Assembly (NCBI GenBank): GCA_038150465.1
Contig: JAYOTP010000004.1
Location: 1-64,000, forward strand
Reading direction: 5' to 3'
DNA length: 64,000 bases
DNA from: RFXV01 sp038150465
GTDB taxonomy: Bacteria; Bacteroidota; Bacteroidia; Flavobacteriales; Schleiferiaceae
Made by a program: the position numbers and the translations under genes. How positions within the stretch are numbered: the stretch's first letter is position 1; each line of letters opens with the position of its first letter. The notes beneath the pieces were generated by a model. The model saw only the letters and a list, made by a program, of their open reading frames with translations, did not search any database and had not been told where the DNA came from. This document shows, one piece after another, positions 32,151-41,046 of this stretch.

Positions 32151-33334
32151 TGGCACGGATCGTGGTCGGCCTCTCGGGAGGAGTGGACAGCAGCGTGGCG
32201 GCTCATTTGCTCAAGGAGCAGGGGCACGAGGTCATCGGGATCTTCATGCGCAATTGGAACGATTCATCCGTGGTGATCAACAATGAATGTCCATGGATCG
32301 ACGACAGCAACGATGCCCTGCTGATCGCCGAACAATTGGGAATTCCTTTTCAGGTATTGGACCTCAGTGGGGAATATCGAGAGCGCATTGTCGATTATAT
32401 GTTCCGCGAATACGAGCAGGGACGGACCCCCAACCCTGATATTCTTTGCAATCGCGAAGTCAAATTCGATCTCTTCCTTCAGGCCGCTCTCGAACTGGGT
32501 GCAGATAAGGTGGCTACGGGGCATTATGCCCGCATCGGTAAGGGCAACGAAAATGGTTCAAAGAATGATCAGACCCATCGACTGCTTGCCGGGAAGGATG
32601 CCAATAAGGATCAGAGCTATTTCCTTTGTCAATTGAGTCAGGAGCAGCTGGCGCGGAGTGTTTTTCCCATTGGAGAATTGGAAAAATCCGAAGTGCGTCG
32701 CATCGCTCGGAGCCTGGGCTTGGTTACGGCTGAGAAGAAGGATTCCCAGGGTTTGTGCTTTATCGGAAAGGTGCGTCTGCCAGATTTTCTGAAGGAACAG
32801 CTGGCGGCAAAAAAAGGATCCATTGTTGAAGTGGCGGCCAGCTCTTCGCTCTACAACGAGCCTGAGGAAGCCACTCTTGCGCAGAAGGCGCGTTCCTTTG
32901 TTTACACCAAAGAGGATGGTGAGCAGATCGGCATGCACAATGGGGCCCATTTTTTCACCATCGGCCAGCGAAAAGGACTGAATGTGGGCGGAAGAGAGGA
33001 GCCTTTATTCGTCATTGGAACTGATGTACAGGAGAATGTGCTTTATGTAGGCCAGGGAGAGGAGCACCCGGGTTTGTACCGGACTGCGCTCTTCATGGAC
33101 AAGGAGCAGGTCCATTGGGTGCGGCCTGACCGTGCATTGGCCGTTGGCGAGGAAAGAGCCTTTCAGGTTCGGATCCGTTACCGCCAACCCTTGCAGAACG
33201 CATGGCTCATTTGCGAACCAGAGGGGCTGTACATTCGTTTCGAAGAAAAGCAAAAAGCAATTACTGCGGGTCAGTTCGCAGCCTGGTACGATGGAGCAGA
33301 ACTGATCGGAAGCGGAACCATTCACCATACATGA
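32150..33334 (+). CDS. mnmA: tRNA-specific 2-thiouridylase
   Basis: MnmA adds sulfur to the wobble uridine (U34) of tRNAs for Lys, Glu and Gln. The 394-residue protein has the PP-loop SGGVDSSVAAHLL (9-21), the catalytic cysteine in RTPNPDILCNREVKF, GHYAR, and the second cysteine in SQGLCFIG; the C-terminal beta domain is complete. ATG at 32150 begins the family sequence (MARIVVGLSGGVDSS); a longer in-frame start would lie inside the MORN gene and is rejected. The gene is sandwiched by overlaps: TGATG with the MORN gene upstream and ATGA with the subtilase downstream. Confidence 0.96.
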   Translation: MARIVVGLSGGVDSSVAAHLLKEQGHEVIGIFMRNWNDSSVVINNECPWIDDSNDALLIAEQLGIPFQVLDLSGEYRERIVDYMFREYEQGRTPNPDILCNREVKFDLFLQAALELGADKVATGHYARIGKGNENGSKNDQTHRLLAGKDANKDQSYFLCQLSQEQLARSVFPIGELEKSEVRRIARSLGLVTAEKKDSQGLCFIGKVRLPDFLKEQLAAKKGSIVEVAASSSLYNEPEEATLAQKARSFVYTKEDGEQIGMHNGAHFFTIGQRKGLNVGGREEPLFVIGTDVQENVLYVGQGEEHPGLYRTALFMDKEQVHWVRPDRALAVGEERAFQVRIRYRQPLQNAWLICEPEGLYIRFEEKQKAITAGQFAAWYDGAELIGSGTIHHT

Positions 33335-34914
33335 AACAACTCGCCCTGATCTTTTCCTATTTGGTGTCCTTTTTGGCCACGGCGCAAACTGCGGAATATT
33401 GGGTCTATTTCAAGGGCAAGCCACATGCTGAGCAGGCGATCGCCGAAGGACGCTTGGCCATTGGAGAAGAGGCTTTGGAAAAGAGGTTCCTGCGCGGAGT
33501 GCCCATCGATGCCAAAGATGTTGCGGTCTTCCCGGAATTTACCCAGGATCTCAGGAACATGGGCGCAGAGGTGATCGGGACCTCCCGCTGGCTCAATGCA
33601 GCAGTCGTGGGATGGATGGGAAATTCCCTCGATCTTGAGCGATTGGAATGTGTGCGAAAGGTCGAGGCGGTGGGTTGCTGGGGTGCGGGCCCGGCGGCAT
33701 ATTCCCATTCGATGGGCGGCACAAGTCTCGACTATGGCAGTGCAGCTCAGCAGATCCAATTGCTCAATGGGCAGTCCCTTCACGAAGATGGTTTCACAGG
33801 TGCAGGTGTCCGGATCGCCGTCTTGGATGCGGGCTTTGCCAATGCCTATGCCATGACCACTTTCGACTCGATGTATGTGGACCAGCGTTTGGTGGACAGC
33901 TATGATTTCGTTCATGGTGATACCAATGTATACGACGCCGGAGGAGGACACGGAACAGCTGTTCTGAGTTGTATGGCGGCATTGAACCCCGACACACTGA
34001 TCGGTACGGCACCGCATGCCGAATACGCCTTGTACACCACAGAGAATGTTTTCTCGGAAACCCGGCAGGAAGAGTACAATTGGATCTTCGGTGCCGAACG
34101 GGCAGACAGCATCGGCTGCGACATCATCAACTCCTCTTTGGGCTACTATGAAATGGATGATCCATCCCAGAGCTATTCCTTTTCTCAGATGGATGGTGGC
34201 AGCACAGTAGTGACCCGTGGGGCAGATGCAGCGGCATCCCGCGGTTTGCTGGTCGTTTCCAGTGCAGGCAATGAGGGCTTCAGCAGTTGGCAGCGGATCA
34301 TCGCACCCTGCGACGGCGATAGTGTTTTCTGCATCGGAGGGGTGACCATGACCGGTGCATTTGCCCTCTTCAGCAGCCGCGGACCGAGCGCGGACGGTCG
34401 GGTCAAGCCAAATGTCTCAGCTGTTGCCGCTTCGGTACAAGTGGCCAATGGATCGGACGTTCCTGTGCCTGCGAACGGAACGAGTTTCTCATCGCCTACC
34501 ATCGCAGGACTCATGGCCTGCGCTTGGCAGAAGTACCCCACCAAAACCAACTGGGAGTTGATGAAGGCAGTGGAGTTCATCAGCAACCGCTATTGGGCGC
34601 CTGATTCATTGACGGGCTATGGCCTCCCCGATTTTTCCAGGATCGATGAACTTCTGAGCGCAGAGGGTGCAACAAGCGAGCGCCGGAGTTTGGAGGTATT
34701 TCCCAATCCTTCCGATGGCGACATTCGGTTCGCATTGGATGGAAATGAAGGATCTGCCAGTTGGTATCTGATGGATCTCTTTGGCCGTATCGTGCAAAGC
34801 GGAACTTCCGAAAACGGCCGATTGAGACTTTCCCCTGAGCTCCCAGCGGGCGCATACATTTTAAAAGTGGCGGCAGGGGAGCTGATCGGTATCCAACGAA
34901 TAGAGATCCGATGA
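33331..34914 (+). CDS. Subtilisin-like (S8) protease with T9SS type A sorting domain, smaller form
   Basis: This 527-residue secreted protease has a signal peptide cleaved after about FLATAQ (residue 19), an N-terminal prodomain (about 22-115), an S8 catalytic domain with D166 (AVLDAGF), H207 (GGGHGTAVL), N314 (SSAGNEG) and S385 (NGTSFSSPT), and a C-terminal T9SS type A signal that begins LEVFPNPSDGDIRF. It lacks the extra beta domains of the protease at 25820. It should be exported through T9SS. ATG at 33331 overlaps the mnmA stop (ATGA), and its own stop overlaps the next gene in the same way, an unusual setting for a secreted protease among cytoplasmic enzymes. Confidence 0.93.
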   Translation: MKQLALIFSYLVSFLATAQTAEYWVYFKGKPHAEQAIAEGRLAIGEEALEKRFLRGVPIDAKDVAVFPEFTQDLRNMGAEVIGTSRWLNAAVVGWMGNSLDLERLECVRKVEAVGCWGAGPAAYSHSMGGTSLDYGSAAQQIQLLNGQSLHEDGFTGAGVRIAVLDAGFANAYAMTTFDSMYVDQRLVDSYDFVHGDTNVYDAGGGHGTAVLSCMAALNPDTLIGTAPHAEYALYTTENVFSETRQEEYNWIFGAERADSIGCDIINSSLGYYEMDDPSQSYSFSQMDGGSTVVTRGADAAASRGLLVVSSAGNEGFSSWQRIIAPCDGDSVFCIGGVTMTGAFALFSSRGPSADGRVKPNVSAVAASVQVANGSDVPVPANGTSFSSPTIAGLMACAWQKYPTKTNWELMKAVEFISNRYWAPDSLTGYGLPDFSRIDELLSAEGATSERRSLEVFPNPSDGDIRFALDGNEGSASWYLMDLFGRIVQSGTSENGRLRLSPELPAGAYILKVAAGELIGIQRIEIR

Positions 34915-35861
34915 GCGCCAATCGAATATGTTCGCTTTTTGGCATTGACGTCCCGATCATTCAGGCAGGGATGATCTGGTGCTCGGGATGGGAGCTCGCC
35001 AGCGCGGTTTCCCGTTCAGGAGGCTTGGGCATCATCGGGGCGGGCAGTATGTATCCCGATGTACTGCGCACCCACATCCAAAAGTGCAGGTCCGCGACCG
35101 ACCGTCCTTTTGCCGTGAATATTCCTTTGCTGTATCCGGATATCGATCAGCATGTGCAAACCATCATTGAAGAAAAGGTTCCCATCGTCTTCAGTTCGGC
35201 AGGCAATCCAAAGACATGGACAGAAACTTTAAAGAAAGAGGGGATACGGGTCGTGCACGTCGTATCCAATAAAAAATTTGCTCTAAAAGCTGAGGAGGCC
35301 GGCGTGGATGCAGTTGTGGCGGAGGGTTTTGAGGCCGGTGGACACAACGGGAGAGAAGAGACCACCACCTTGGTGCTCATTCCTCTGATCGCGGACGCAG
35401 TATCGGTACCGGTCATTGCAGCGGGCGGTATTGGCAGCGGTCGGGCCATGGCTGCTGCTTTTGCATTGGGCGCAGAGGCCGTTCAGGTAGGAAGTCGATT
35501 TGTGGTGTCGGAAGAGTCCTCTGCCCACAAGGCCTTCAAGGAGTTGGTGGCGGGGGCTGGGGAAGGAGATACGCTGCTCACGCTCAAGGAGCTCACCCCG
35601 GTCCGATTGCTGAAGAATCCTTTTTTTGAAGAGGTGATGGCGGCCTATTCCAGGGGAGCAGAGCGCGACGAACTCCTCTCATTATTGGGAAGAGGACGTG
35701 CCAAAAAAGGGATGTTCGAAGGGGATCTCAAGGAAGGGGAATTGGAGATCGGTCAGGTTTCCGCTCAATTCATTAAGATCCAAAAGGCGGAGGAGATCGT
35801 GGCCGAAATGTGGAGCGAATTCAATGAAGTGCGTCGTTCACTCGGTGATGCGCATTACTGA
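34911..35861 (+). CDS. Nitronate monooxygenase/FabK-like FMN enzyme
   Basis: This 316-residue TIM-barrel flavoprotein belongs to the NMO (2-nitropropane dioxygenase)/FabK enoyl reductase family. Supporting motifs are PIIQAGMIWCSG at the start, SGGLGIIGAGSM, VAEGFEAGGHNG and the FMN-phosphate-binding PVIAAGGIGSGRAMAAAFALGAEAVQVGSRF region (about 163-193). The HN in GGHNG fits either nitronate oxidation or enoyl-ACP reduction; the sequence alone does not decide. It ends a four-gene overlapping operon and starts with ATG inside the protease stop (ATGA). A 125-base spacer with a new promoter follows. Confidence 0.85.
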   Translation: MSANRICSLFGIDVPIIQAGMIWCSGWELASAVSRSGGLGIIGAGSMYPDVLRTHIQKCRSATDRPFAVNIPLLYPDIDQHVQTIIEEKVPIVFSSAGNPKTWTETLKKEGIRVVHVVSNKKFALKAEEAGVDAVVAEGFEAGGHNGREETTTLVLIPLIADAVSVPVIAAGGIGSGRAMAAAFALGAEAVQVGSRFVVSEESSAHKAFKELVAGAGEGDTLLTLKELTPVRLLKNPFFEEVMAAYSRGAERDELLSLLGRGRAKKGMFEGDLKEGELEIGQVSAQFIKIQKAEEIVAEMWSEFNEVRRSLGDAHY

Positions 35862-35958
35862 ATGTGCTCGTCAGATCGCATGAATCGAAACGGGCACTCG
35901 TTGAATCATTTGGGGAATCATTCAAATAAAGGAGCTTCCTTACAGTTGGTTGAGGTGT

Positions 35959-35966
35959 TAAATTTG
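35959..35966 (+). promoter_or_regulatory. -7 box of the large surface-protein gene
   Basis: TAAATTTG fits TAnnTTTG and lies 20 bases before the ATG at 35987. Nearby TTG triplets at 35946 and 35950 are too close to serve as the -33 element. Confidence 0.5.
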
Positions 35967-35986
35967 AAACCAATTAAATCAGAGAC

Positions 35987-38900
35987 ATGAAGAATTTCTT
36001 TAGAAATCTATTCCTGGCCGCCTTGTTCATGGGCGGTTTCAGCCTCGAAGCAACACACATCATGGGAGGAGAGATCACGTGGAGCTGCACGCCCAGTGGT
36101 CAGTACATATTCAGGATGAAGTTGTACAGAGACTGTCAGGGGATCTCGGCGCCTTCCTCAGCCATTCTGCGGGCCTACAACTACCCGACAACCGGAGGAC
36201 AGGCGACTTTCCCAATGTCTCGCGTATCACAAACCGATATATCTCCGGATTGCAATGTCCCGAACTCTCCAGGTGCCACGGAACTGAGTTGTTTCAATTT
36301 CGGTGGCTCTCAGGGGAACGGGGATGGAGCAGTGGAAGAAAGTGTCTATCAGACCGCTCCGGTCACTTTGAACGGAACTCCGCCAGCCAATGGCTGGGTA
36401 TTTACCTGGAGTTCCTGTTGCCGAAACAACACAGTGGACAACATCAACAGCCCCGGCGGTACAGGACACACCCTGAGGGCCATCATGTATCCCTTCACAC
36501 CTCCGGGAGGAACGGGCCCGCGCAATGCGAATCCCTGCTACGATAATTCCCCAGTCTTTGAGGAAAATGCCAATACAGTGATCTGTACGGGCTATCCCTT
36601 TACCTACAACCACAATGCGACCGATTCCGAGCTCGATTCACTATTTTACAGCTGGGCAGATCCTCTGGACGATGGATCGGGTTGGAATCCACCGGCTTCT
36701 CCGCCCACTGTAAACTGGCTAACCGGTTACTCGAGTACAAGCCCGCTGCCCGGAACTGCACAAAATCCTTCGAATGTCCCCGCATCCATCGATGGCCCCA
36801 CGGGTCAGATCAGTTACACGAGTTACACACAGGGCTCCTTTGTAACCTGCATCAAAGTGGAAGCCTGGAAATGCGGACAACTTGTTGCGGAGATCTTCCG
36901 GGATATTCAGGTGACTTTGATCAACTGCGGTGCGGTCAACAATCCACCTACTCTGCTCATTACTCCGGCACCTGGCTCTGTTCCGATCAATGTGAACGGG
37001 ACCATCATTACGGCAACCGCCTTTGCCGGCGACCTTGTTGCCTTCAGTCTGAATGCAACGGATTTCGATTTTCAACCTCAGTCGTTCGCACCACAAGAGA
37101 TCGAGTTCAGTGCAACGGGCAACAACCTGGCGCCGATCGGCAATCCGGGTGGCGGCTGTCTGAATCCCCCTTGTGCGAACATCACTCCTACACCAGGACA
37201 GCCCACTTTTGTGAACCCCACCAACAACCAAGTGGAATTCAGTTGGAACACCGACTGTAACCATTTGAATACACAGAATGGTTGCGGAACCTTCCGAAAC
37301 TCCTATTCCTTTGCTCTGAGAATGGAGGACGACTTCTGTCCGGCTCCAGCCATCTCCATTGCCACTTTGAAAGTAACTGTGGTAGCCGATCCTTCAGATC
37401 CGCCACAGATGGGTTGTGTAGGCTACGATCCTTCGGGCGGGATCAATGTGACCTGGACGGCACCAGTCGATACGGGCTTCCGTTTTGATAAATACATCAT
37501 CTACTTCAAGCCAGCTAATACGCCCGGCGCCGTTTTCTCTGCGGTGGATTCCAACTCGAATTATGCGGCCACTTCAGCTCTGTTGAACGGCCTGCCCAAC
37601 AATGGAGATGGAGAGTATTTCATGCGGGTCAGAGGAATGTGTGGCTACTTGAGTGTACCCTCGGATACCTCGGGCATCATTGTCATGAATTTGACGACTT
37701 CGGCTCCCCCAGTCTCCTCCGCCATGCTCGATTGGAATCGGATCGGATCGGGTACGACCTATGAGGTATGGGCAGAATCGCCTCCGGGAGCAGGCAACTG
37801 GACCATGATCGGTACCACCACAGATACAAGTTATCAGGTTCTGGCTTCTTTCTGTAACGCACCTGTCAGTTTCCAGATACGCATACCGCTGGGTGTAGGT
37901 GGAACTTGTGGCTCAACGGTGGACAGTGCCATTTTCTTCGATAATGTGAACGACGACATCATGATCATCGATTCGGCATCAGTGGGCGCTGGTGGACTTG
38001 CAGAACTCAGTTGGCAAGACTCACCCAGCGGAGATGTGATCGAATACTATGTGCTTCAGATGGATCCAGCCACTCTTTTATTCAATGTGGTGGATACGGT
38101 TCCAATTGGCACGGCCATGCCTTGGATCAACTTGAATTCCAATGCGACGACCACGCCAGAGGTCTACAAGGTGGTGTCCATAGACAGTTGTGGCAACCAA
38201 AGCGATGATGTTCAGGTGATACGGCACAAGACGATGTTCCTAAAGAATTATCTGGATAAGTGTACGGCGACCAATAGCCTGACCTGGACACGCTATGAAG
38301 GGTTTACTGCAAACCTCTACAATGTGATGGTACAAGTCACCGATCCGGCGGGCAACCAAAATCCGCCTGTACTCTTGAACAGTCAACCGTCCAATGACTC
38401 GACCTACATCCATTCTGGTTTGCTCAATGGATACACGTACTGCTACTTCATACGCGCCATGGACACGGTCAACAACGTAAGCGCAGTGAGCAACCGGATC
38501 TGTTTTCAGGCAGATGTGCCCAACAAATCCAAGCTCATGTATCTAGCAGATGTGTCGGTCCAGAACAGCAGCATCGAACTCTTTACCTTCATTGATGGAA
38601 CAGCCGATGTGGTGTCCTACGACATTGAACGTTCCGACAACCCCGTGGGTCCTTTCATTTCACTGGGTCGTGTACTCAAACCAACGGGCGCTCCGTATAT
38701 CATCGAGTACTCAGATTTCTCGGCGGACTTCACTGGCAAGAAATACTGGTATCGGGTTTCGGCCTTGGATTCATGTGGCGCACGTGATACTGTGACCAAT
38801 GTCTCTCGGAACATTCTTCTGCAGGTAAACAATGAAAAAGGACTTTCCAATCGCCTTGTTTGGAATCCCTATACTGAGTTTGCTGGAGAAGTCGGAAGCT

Positions 38901-39409
38901 ATACGGTTTGGAGAAGCGACAACGAAACCTATGGATTCACTGAGGTCGCCACTGTACCGGGTACGGACACGGTCTACATGGACTTTTTCTCCACCGAGGC
39001 AGATCCCGACAATGGTCGCTACTGTTACTATGTCGAGGCGAACGAGATCAACAACCCATTGAATTTTGTAGGCTTGGACGGACAGCCCTTCAAGTCGCGG
39101 TCGAATGTGGACTGTGATGTGGTGAAAGCCCGAATCTTTTTGCCAACGGCCTTCCGTCCGGGCAGCGACAATCCGGACAATGCGCTCTTCGGGCCGTCTG
39201 CCGTTTTTGAGACCAGTGTATACAAATTTTTAGTCATGAATCGCTGGGGTGAGGTGGTGTTCAGTACGTCGAATCCAGACAAGAAGTGGGATGGAGTCAG
39301 CAGCTCAGGGATGTTGGCACCTGCCGGGGTGTATATGTACCTGATCATTTACGAATCCCTTGAGGATGTGCCCGTGGAGCAGCGAGGCCATTTCAATCTG
39401 ATACGATAA
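35987..39409 (+). CDS. Large secreted protein with T9SS type B (gliding-motility-associated) C-terminal domain
   Basis: This 1140-residue protein has a signal peptide ending near residue 22, followed by THIMGGEITWSC, an opening common in large Bacteroidota surface proteins. The body is a chain of beta-sandwich domains: the N-terminal cysteine-rich part (to about 470) and several fibronectin type III-like repeats (about 475-1040, e.g. GGINVTWTAPVDTGFRFDKY and LVWNPYTEFAGEVGSYTVW). The C terminus is the type B signal (CHU_C-like): IFLPTAFRPGSDNPDNALF, then VMNRWGEVVFSTSNPDKKWDG and APAGVYMYLI. Type B cargo is often held on the cell surface. It is monocistronic, with a promoter box at 35959 and a strong terminator at 39432. 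Its ligand or role is unknown. Confidence 0.9.
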   Translation: MKNFFRNLFLAALFMGGFSLEATHIMGGEITWSCTPSGQYIFRMKLYRDCQGISAPSSAILRAYNYPTTGGQATFPMSRVSQTDISPDCNVPNSPGATELSCFNFGGSQGNGDGAVEESVYQTAPVTLNGTPPANGWVFTWSSCCRNNTVDNINSPGGTGHTLRAIMYPFTPPGGTGPRNANPCYDNSPVFEENANTVICTGYPFTYNHNATDSELDSLFYSWADPLDDGSGWNPPASPPTVNWLTGYSSTSPLPGTAQNPSNVPASIDGPTGQISYTSYTQGSFVTCIKVEAWKCGQLVAEIFRDIQVTLINCGAVNNPPTLLITPAPGSVPINVNGTIITATAFAGDLVAFSLNATDFDFQPQSFAPQEIEFSATGNNLAPIGNPGGGCLNPPCANITPTPGQPTFVNPTNNQVEFSWNTDCNHLNTQNGCGTFRNSYSFALRMEDDFCPAPAISIATLKVTVVADPSDPPQMGCVGYDPSGGINVTWTAPVDTGFRFDKYIIYFKPANTPGAVFSAVDSNSNYAATSALLNGLPNNGDGEYFMRVRGMCGYLSVPSDTSGIIVMNLTTSAPPVSSAMLDWNRIGSGTTYEVWAESPPGAGNWTMIGTTTDTSYQVLASFCNAPVSFQIRIPLGVGGTCGSTVDSAIFFDNVNDDIMIIDSASVGAGGLAELSWQDSPSGDVIEYYVLQMDPATLLFNVVDTVPIGTAMPWINLNSNATTTPEVYKVVSIDSCGNQSDDVQVIRHKTMFLKNYLDKCTATNSLTWTRYEGFTANLYNVMVQVTDPAGNQNPPVLLNSQPSNDSTYIHSGLLNGYTYCYFIRAMDTVNNVSAVSNRICFQADVPNKSKLMYLADVSVQNSSIELFTFIDGTADVVSYDIERSDNPVGPFISLGRVLKPTGAPYIIEYSDFSADFTGKKYWYRVSALDSCGARDTVTNVSRNILLQVNNEKGLSNRLVWNPYTEFAGEVGSYTVWRSDNETYGFTEVATVPGTDTVYMDFFSTEADPDNGRYCYYVEANEINNPLNFVGLDGQPFKSRSNVDCDVVKARIFLPTAFRPGSDNPDNALFGPSAVFETSVYKFLVMNRWGEVVFSTSNPDKKWDGVSSSGMLAPAGVYMYLIIYESLEDVPVEQRGHFNLIR

Positions 39410-39431
39410 GGGCAGCAAATCTTGTTTGCAA

Positions 39432-39458
39432 AAGCCGTCTGAAAGGACGGCTTTTTTT
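39432..39458 (+). terminator. Rho-independent terminator after the type B surface protein
   Basis: The 8-bp stem AAGCCGTC/GACGGCTT with loop TGAAAG is followed by a run of seven T. It lies 22 bases after the stop, and the guaB -33 element begins just past it. Confidence 0.92.
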
Positions 39459-39461
39459 GTT

Positions 39462-39489
39462 TTGTGCCTGATCGAGCACAGTATATTTG
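39462..39489 (+). promoter_or_regulatory. guaB promoter, best full match to the Bacteroidota consensus
   Basis: TTG (39462-39464), a 17-base spacer and TATATTTG (39482-39489) match the TTG-N17-19-TAnnTTTG pattern. The ATG is 22 bases downstream. Confidence 0.75.
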
Positions 39490-39511
39490 CATGCAATCTG
39501 AAGATTGCGCC

Positions 39512-40984
39512 ATGAATTCTTTTACTCAACCTATCATCGGCGAAGGATTGACCTACGATGATGTCCTTCTCCTTCCTCATTTTTCCGACATTCTTCCGCG
39601 TGAGGTCTCCATAGCTTCACAGTTCACACGAGGCATTGGACTGCAGGTTCCGATTGTGAGTGCGGCCATGGATACCGTGACCGAATCGGTATTGGCCATT
39701 GCCATTGCACAGGAGGGCGGGATAGGTGTTCTCCACAAGAACATGACCATCGAACAACAGGCCATGGAGGTGCGAAAAGTGAAGCGCGCAGAGAGCGGGA
39801 TGATCCTCGATCCAGTCACCTTATCGGAGGAAAACACCATTCGGGAAGCCAGGGAAATGATGGCCGAATACAAGATCGGTGGCATTCCCATCATCGAGAA
39901 CGATCGAAAGCTCATCGGCATTATCACCAACAGGGATCTGCGGTTTGAAAAGGCAGAAGAGAAGCGCATTGGCGAGGTGATGACCCGCGAAGGACTGATC
40001 ACCACGCATCCCAATACGTCCATGGAGGAGGCGGAGCTGAAACTGCAGGCCCATAAGATCGAGAAGTTGCCCGTGGTCAACGGTCAAGGACATTTGGTCG
40101 GACTGATCACCTACAGAGACATCAAAAAGCAAAGGGTAAAGCCCAATGCCAATAAGGATTCATACGGTCGGTTGCGGGTGGCTGCTGCTGTTGGGGTGAC
40201 CGGTGACATACTTGAACGGGTATCGGCTTTGGTGGATTCGAATGTGGACGCCATTGTCATCGATACGGCCCACGGCCACAGCAAAGGGGTGGGCGAGGCA
40301 CTCAAACGGGTGAAGGCGAAATTCCCGGATCTGCAGGTGGTGGTAGGCAATATTGCCACAGCGGAAGCGGCCCGATGGCTCGCAGATCAGGGAGCAGATG
40401 CGGTCAAAGTGGGCATTGGCCCGGGATCCATCTGTACCACCCGAGTGGTGGCTGGGGTGGGCGTGCCGCAACTCACGGCTGTGATGGAGGTGGCCAAAGG
40501 TTTGAAAGACACCGGCGTTCCATTGATCGCCGATGGAGGCATTCGCTACACAGGTGATATCGTGAAGGCTTTGGCTGCCGGTGCGAGTTGCGTCATGCTG
40601 GGCTCGTTGTTGGCAGGTACAAAGGAAACACCTGGAGATACCATCATATACGAGGGAAGAAAATATAAGTCCTATCGTGGGATGGGTTCGATAGAGGCCA
40701 TGGAAAAGGGGAGTAAGGACCGCTATTTCCAGGATGTGGAGGACGATATCAAGAAACTCGTTCCAGAAGGGATCGTCGGCCGGGTGCCATACAAAGGCGA
40801 GCTGTCCGAGGTCATGTATCAGTTCATCGGTGGATTGCGTGCGGGAATGGGCTATCTCGGTGCCAAAGACGTAGACGCGTTGCAAGGCCATGCCCAATTC
40901 GTTCGGATCACCACGGCAGGGGTGAATGAAAGCCATCCGCACGATGTGCAGATCACCAGGGAATCGCCCAATTACAGCCGTTGA
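39512..40984 (+). CDS. guaB: Inosine-5'-monophosphate dehydrogenase
   Basis: GuaB oxidises IMP to XMP with NAD+, the committing step of GMP synthesis. The 490-residue protein has the TIM-barrel core (LTYDDVLLLPHFSDILP near the start), two CBS domains inserted at about 100-205 (Bateman module, which binds purine nucleotides), the active-site loop GPGSICTTRVVAG with C308, and the flap YRGMGSIEAM. ATG at 39512 is chosen because it begins the conserved N terminus and follows the promoter. Its length is that of typical bacterial enzymes. The PPIase gene starts 62 bases after its stop with a further -7 box between. Confidence 0.97.
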   Translation: MNSFTQPIIGEGLTYDDVLLLPHFSDILPREVSIASQFTRGIGLQVPIVSAAMDTVTESVLAIAIAQEGGIGVLHKNMTIEQQAMEVRKVKRAESGMILDPVTLSEENTIREAREMMAEYKIGGIPIIENDRKLIGIITNRDLRFEKAEEKRIGEVMTREGLITTHPNTSMEEAELKLQAHKIEKLPVVNGQGHLVGLITYRDIKKQRVKPNANKDSYGRLRVAAAVGVTGDILERVSALVDSNVDAIVIDTAHGHSKGVGEALKRVKAKFPDLQVVVGNIATAEAARWLADQGADAVKVGIGPGSICTTRVVAGVGVPQLTAVMEVAKGLKDTGVPLIADGGIRYTGDIVKALAAGASCVMLGSLLAGTKETPGDTIIYEGRKYKSYRGMGSIEAMEKGSKDRYFQDVEDDIKKLVPEGIVGRVPYKGELSEVMYQFIGGLRAGMGYLGAKDVDALQGHAQFVRITTAGVNESHPHDVQITRESPNYSR

Positions 40985-41014
40985 GGAATCTTGTTTTCGG
41001 CTGATTACAATCCG

Positions 41015-41022
41015 TATTTTTG
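41015..41022 (+). promoter_or_regulatory. -7 box before the periplasmic chaperone operon
   Basis: TATTTTTG fits TAnnTTTG, 24 bases before the ATG at 41047. A TTG at 40991 is 21 bases upstream, slightly beyond the usual spacing. Confidence 0.5.
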
Positions 41023-41046
41023 GCCACCTTTAATCATTATCAGACG

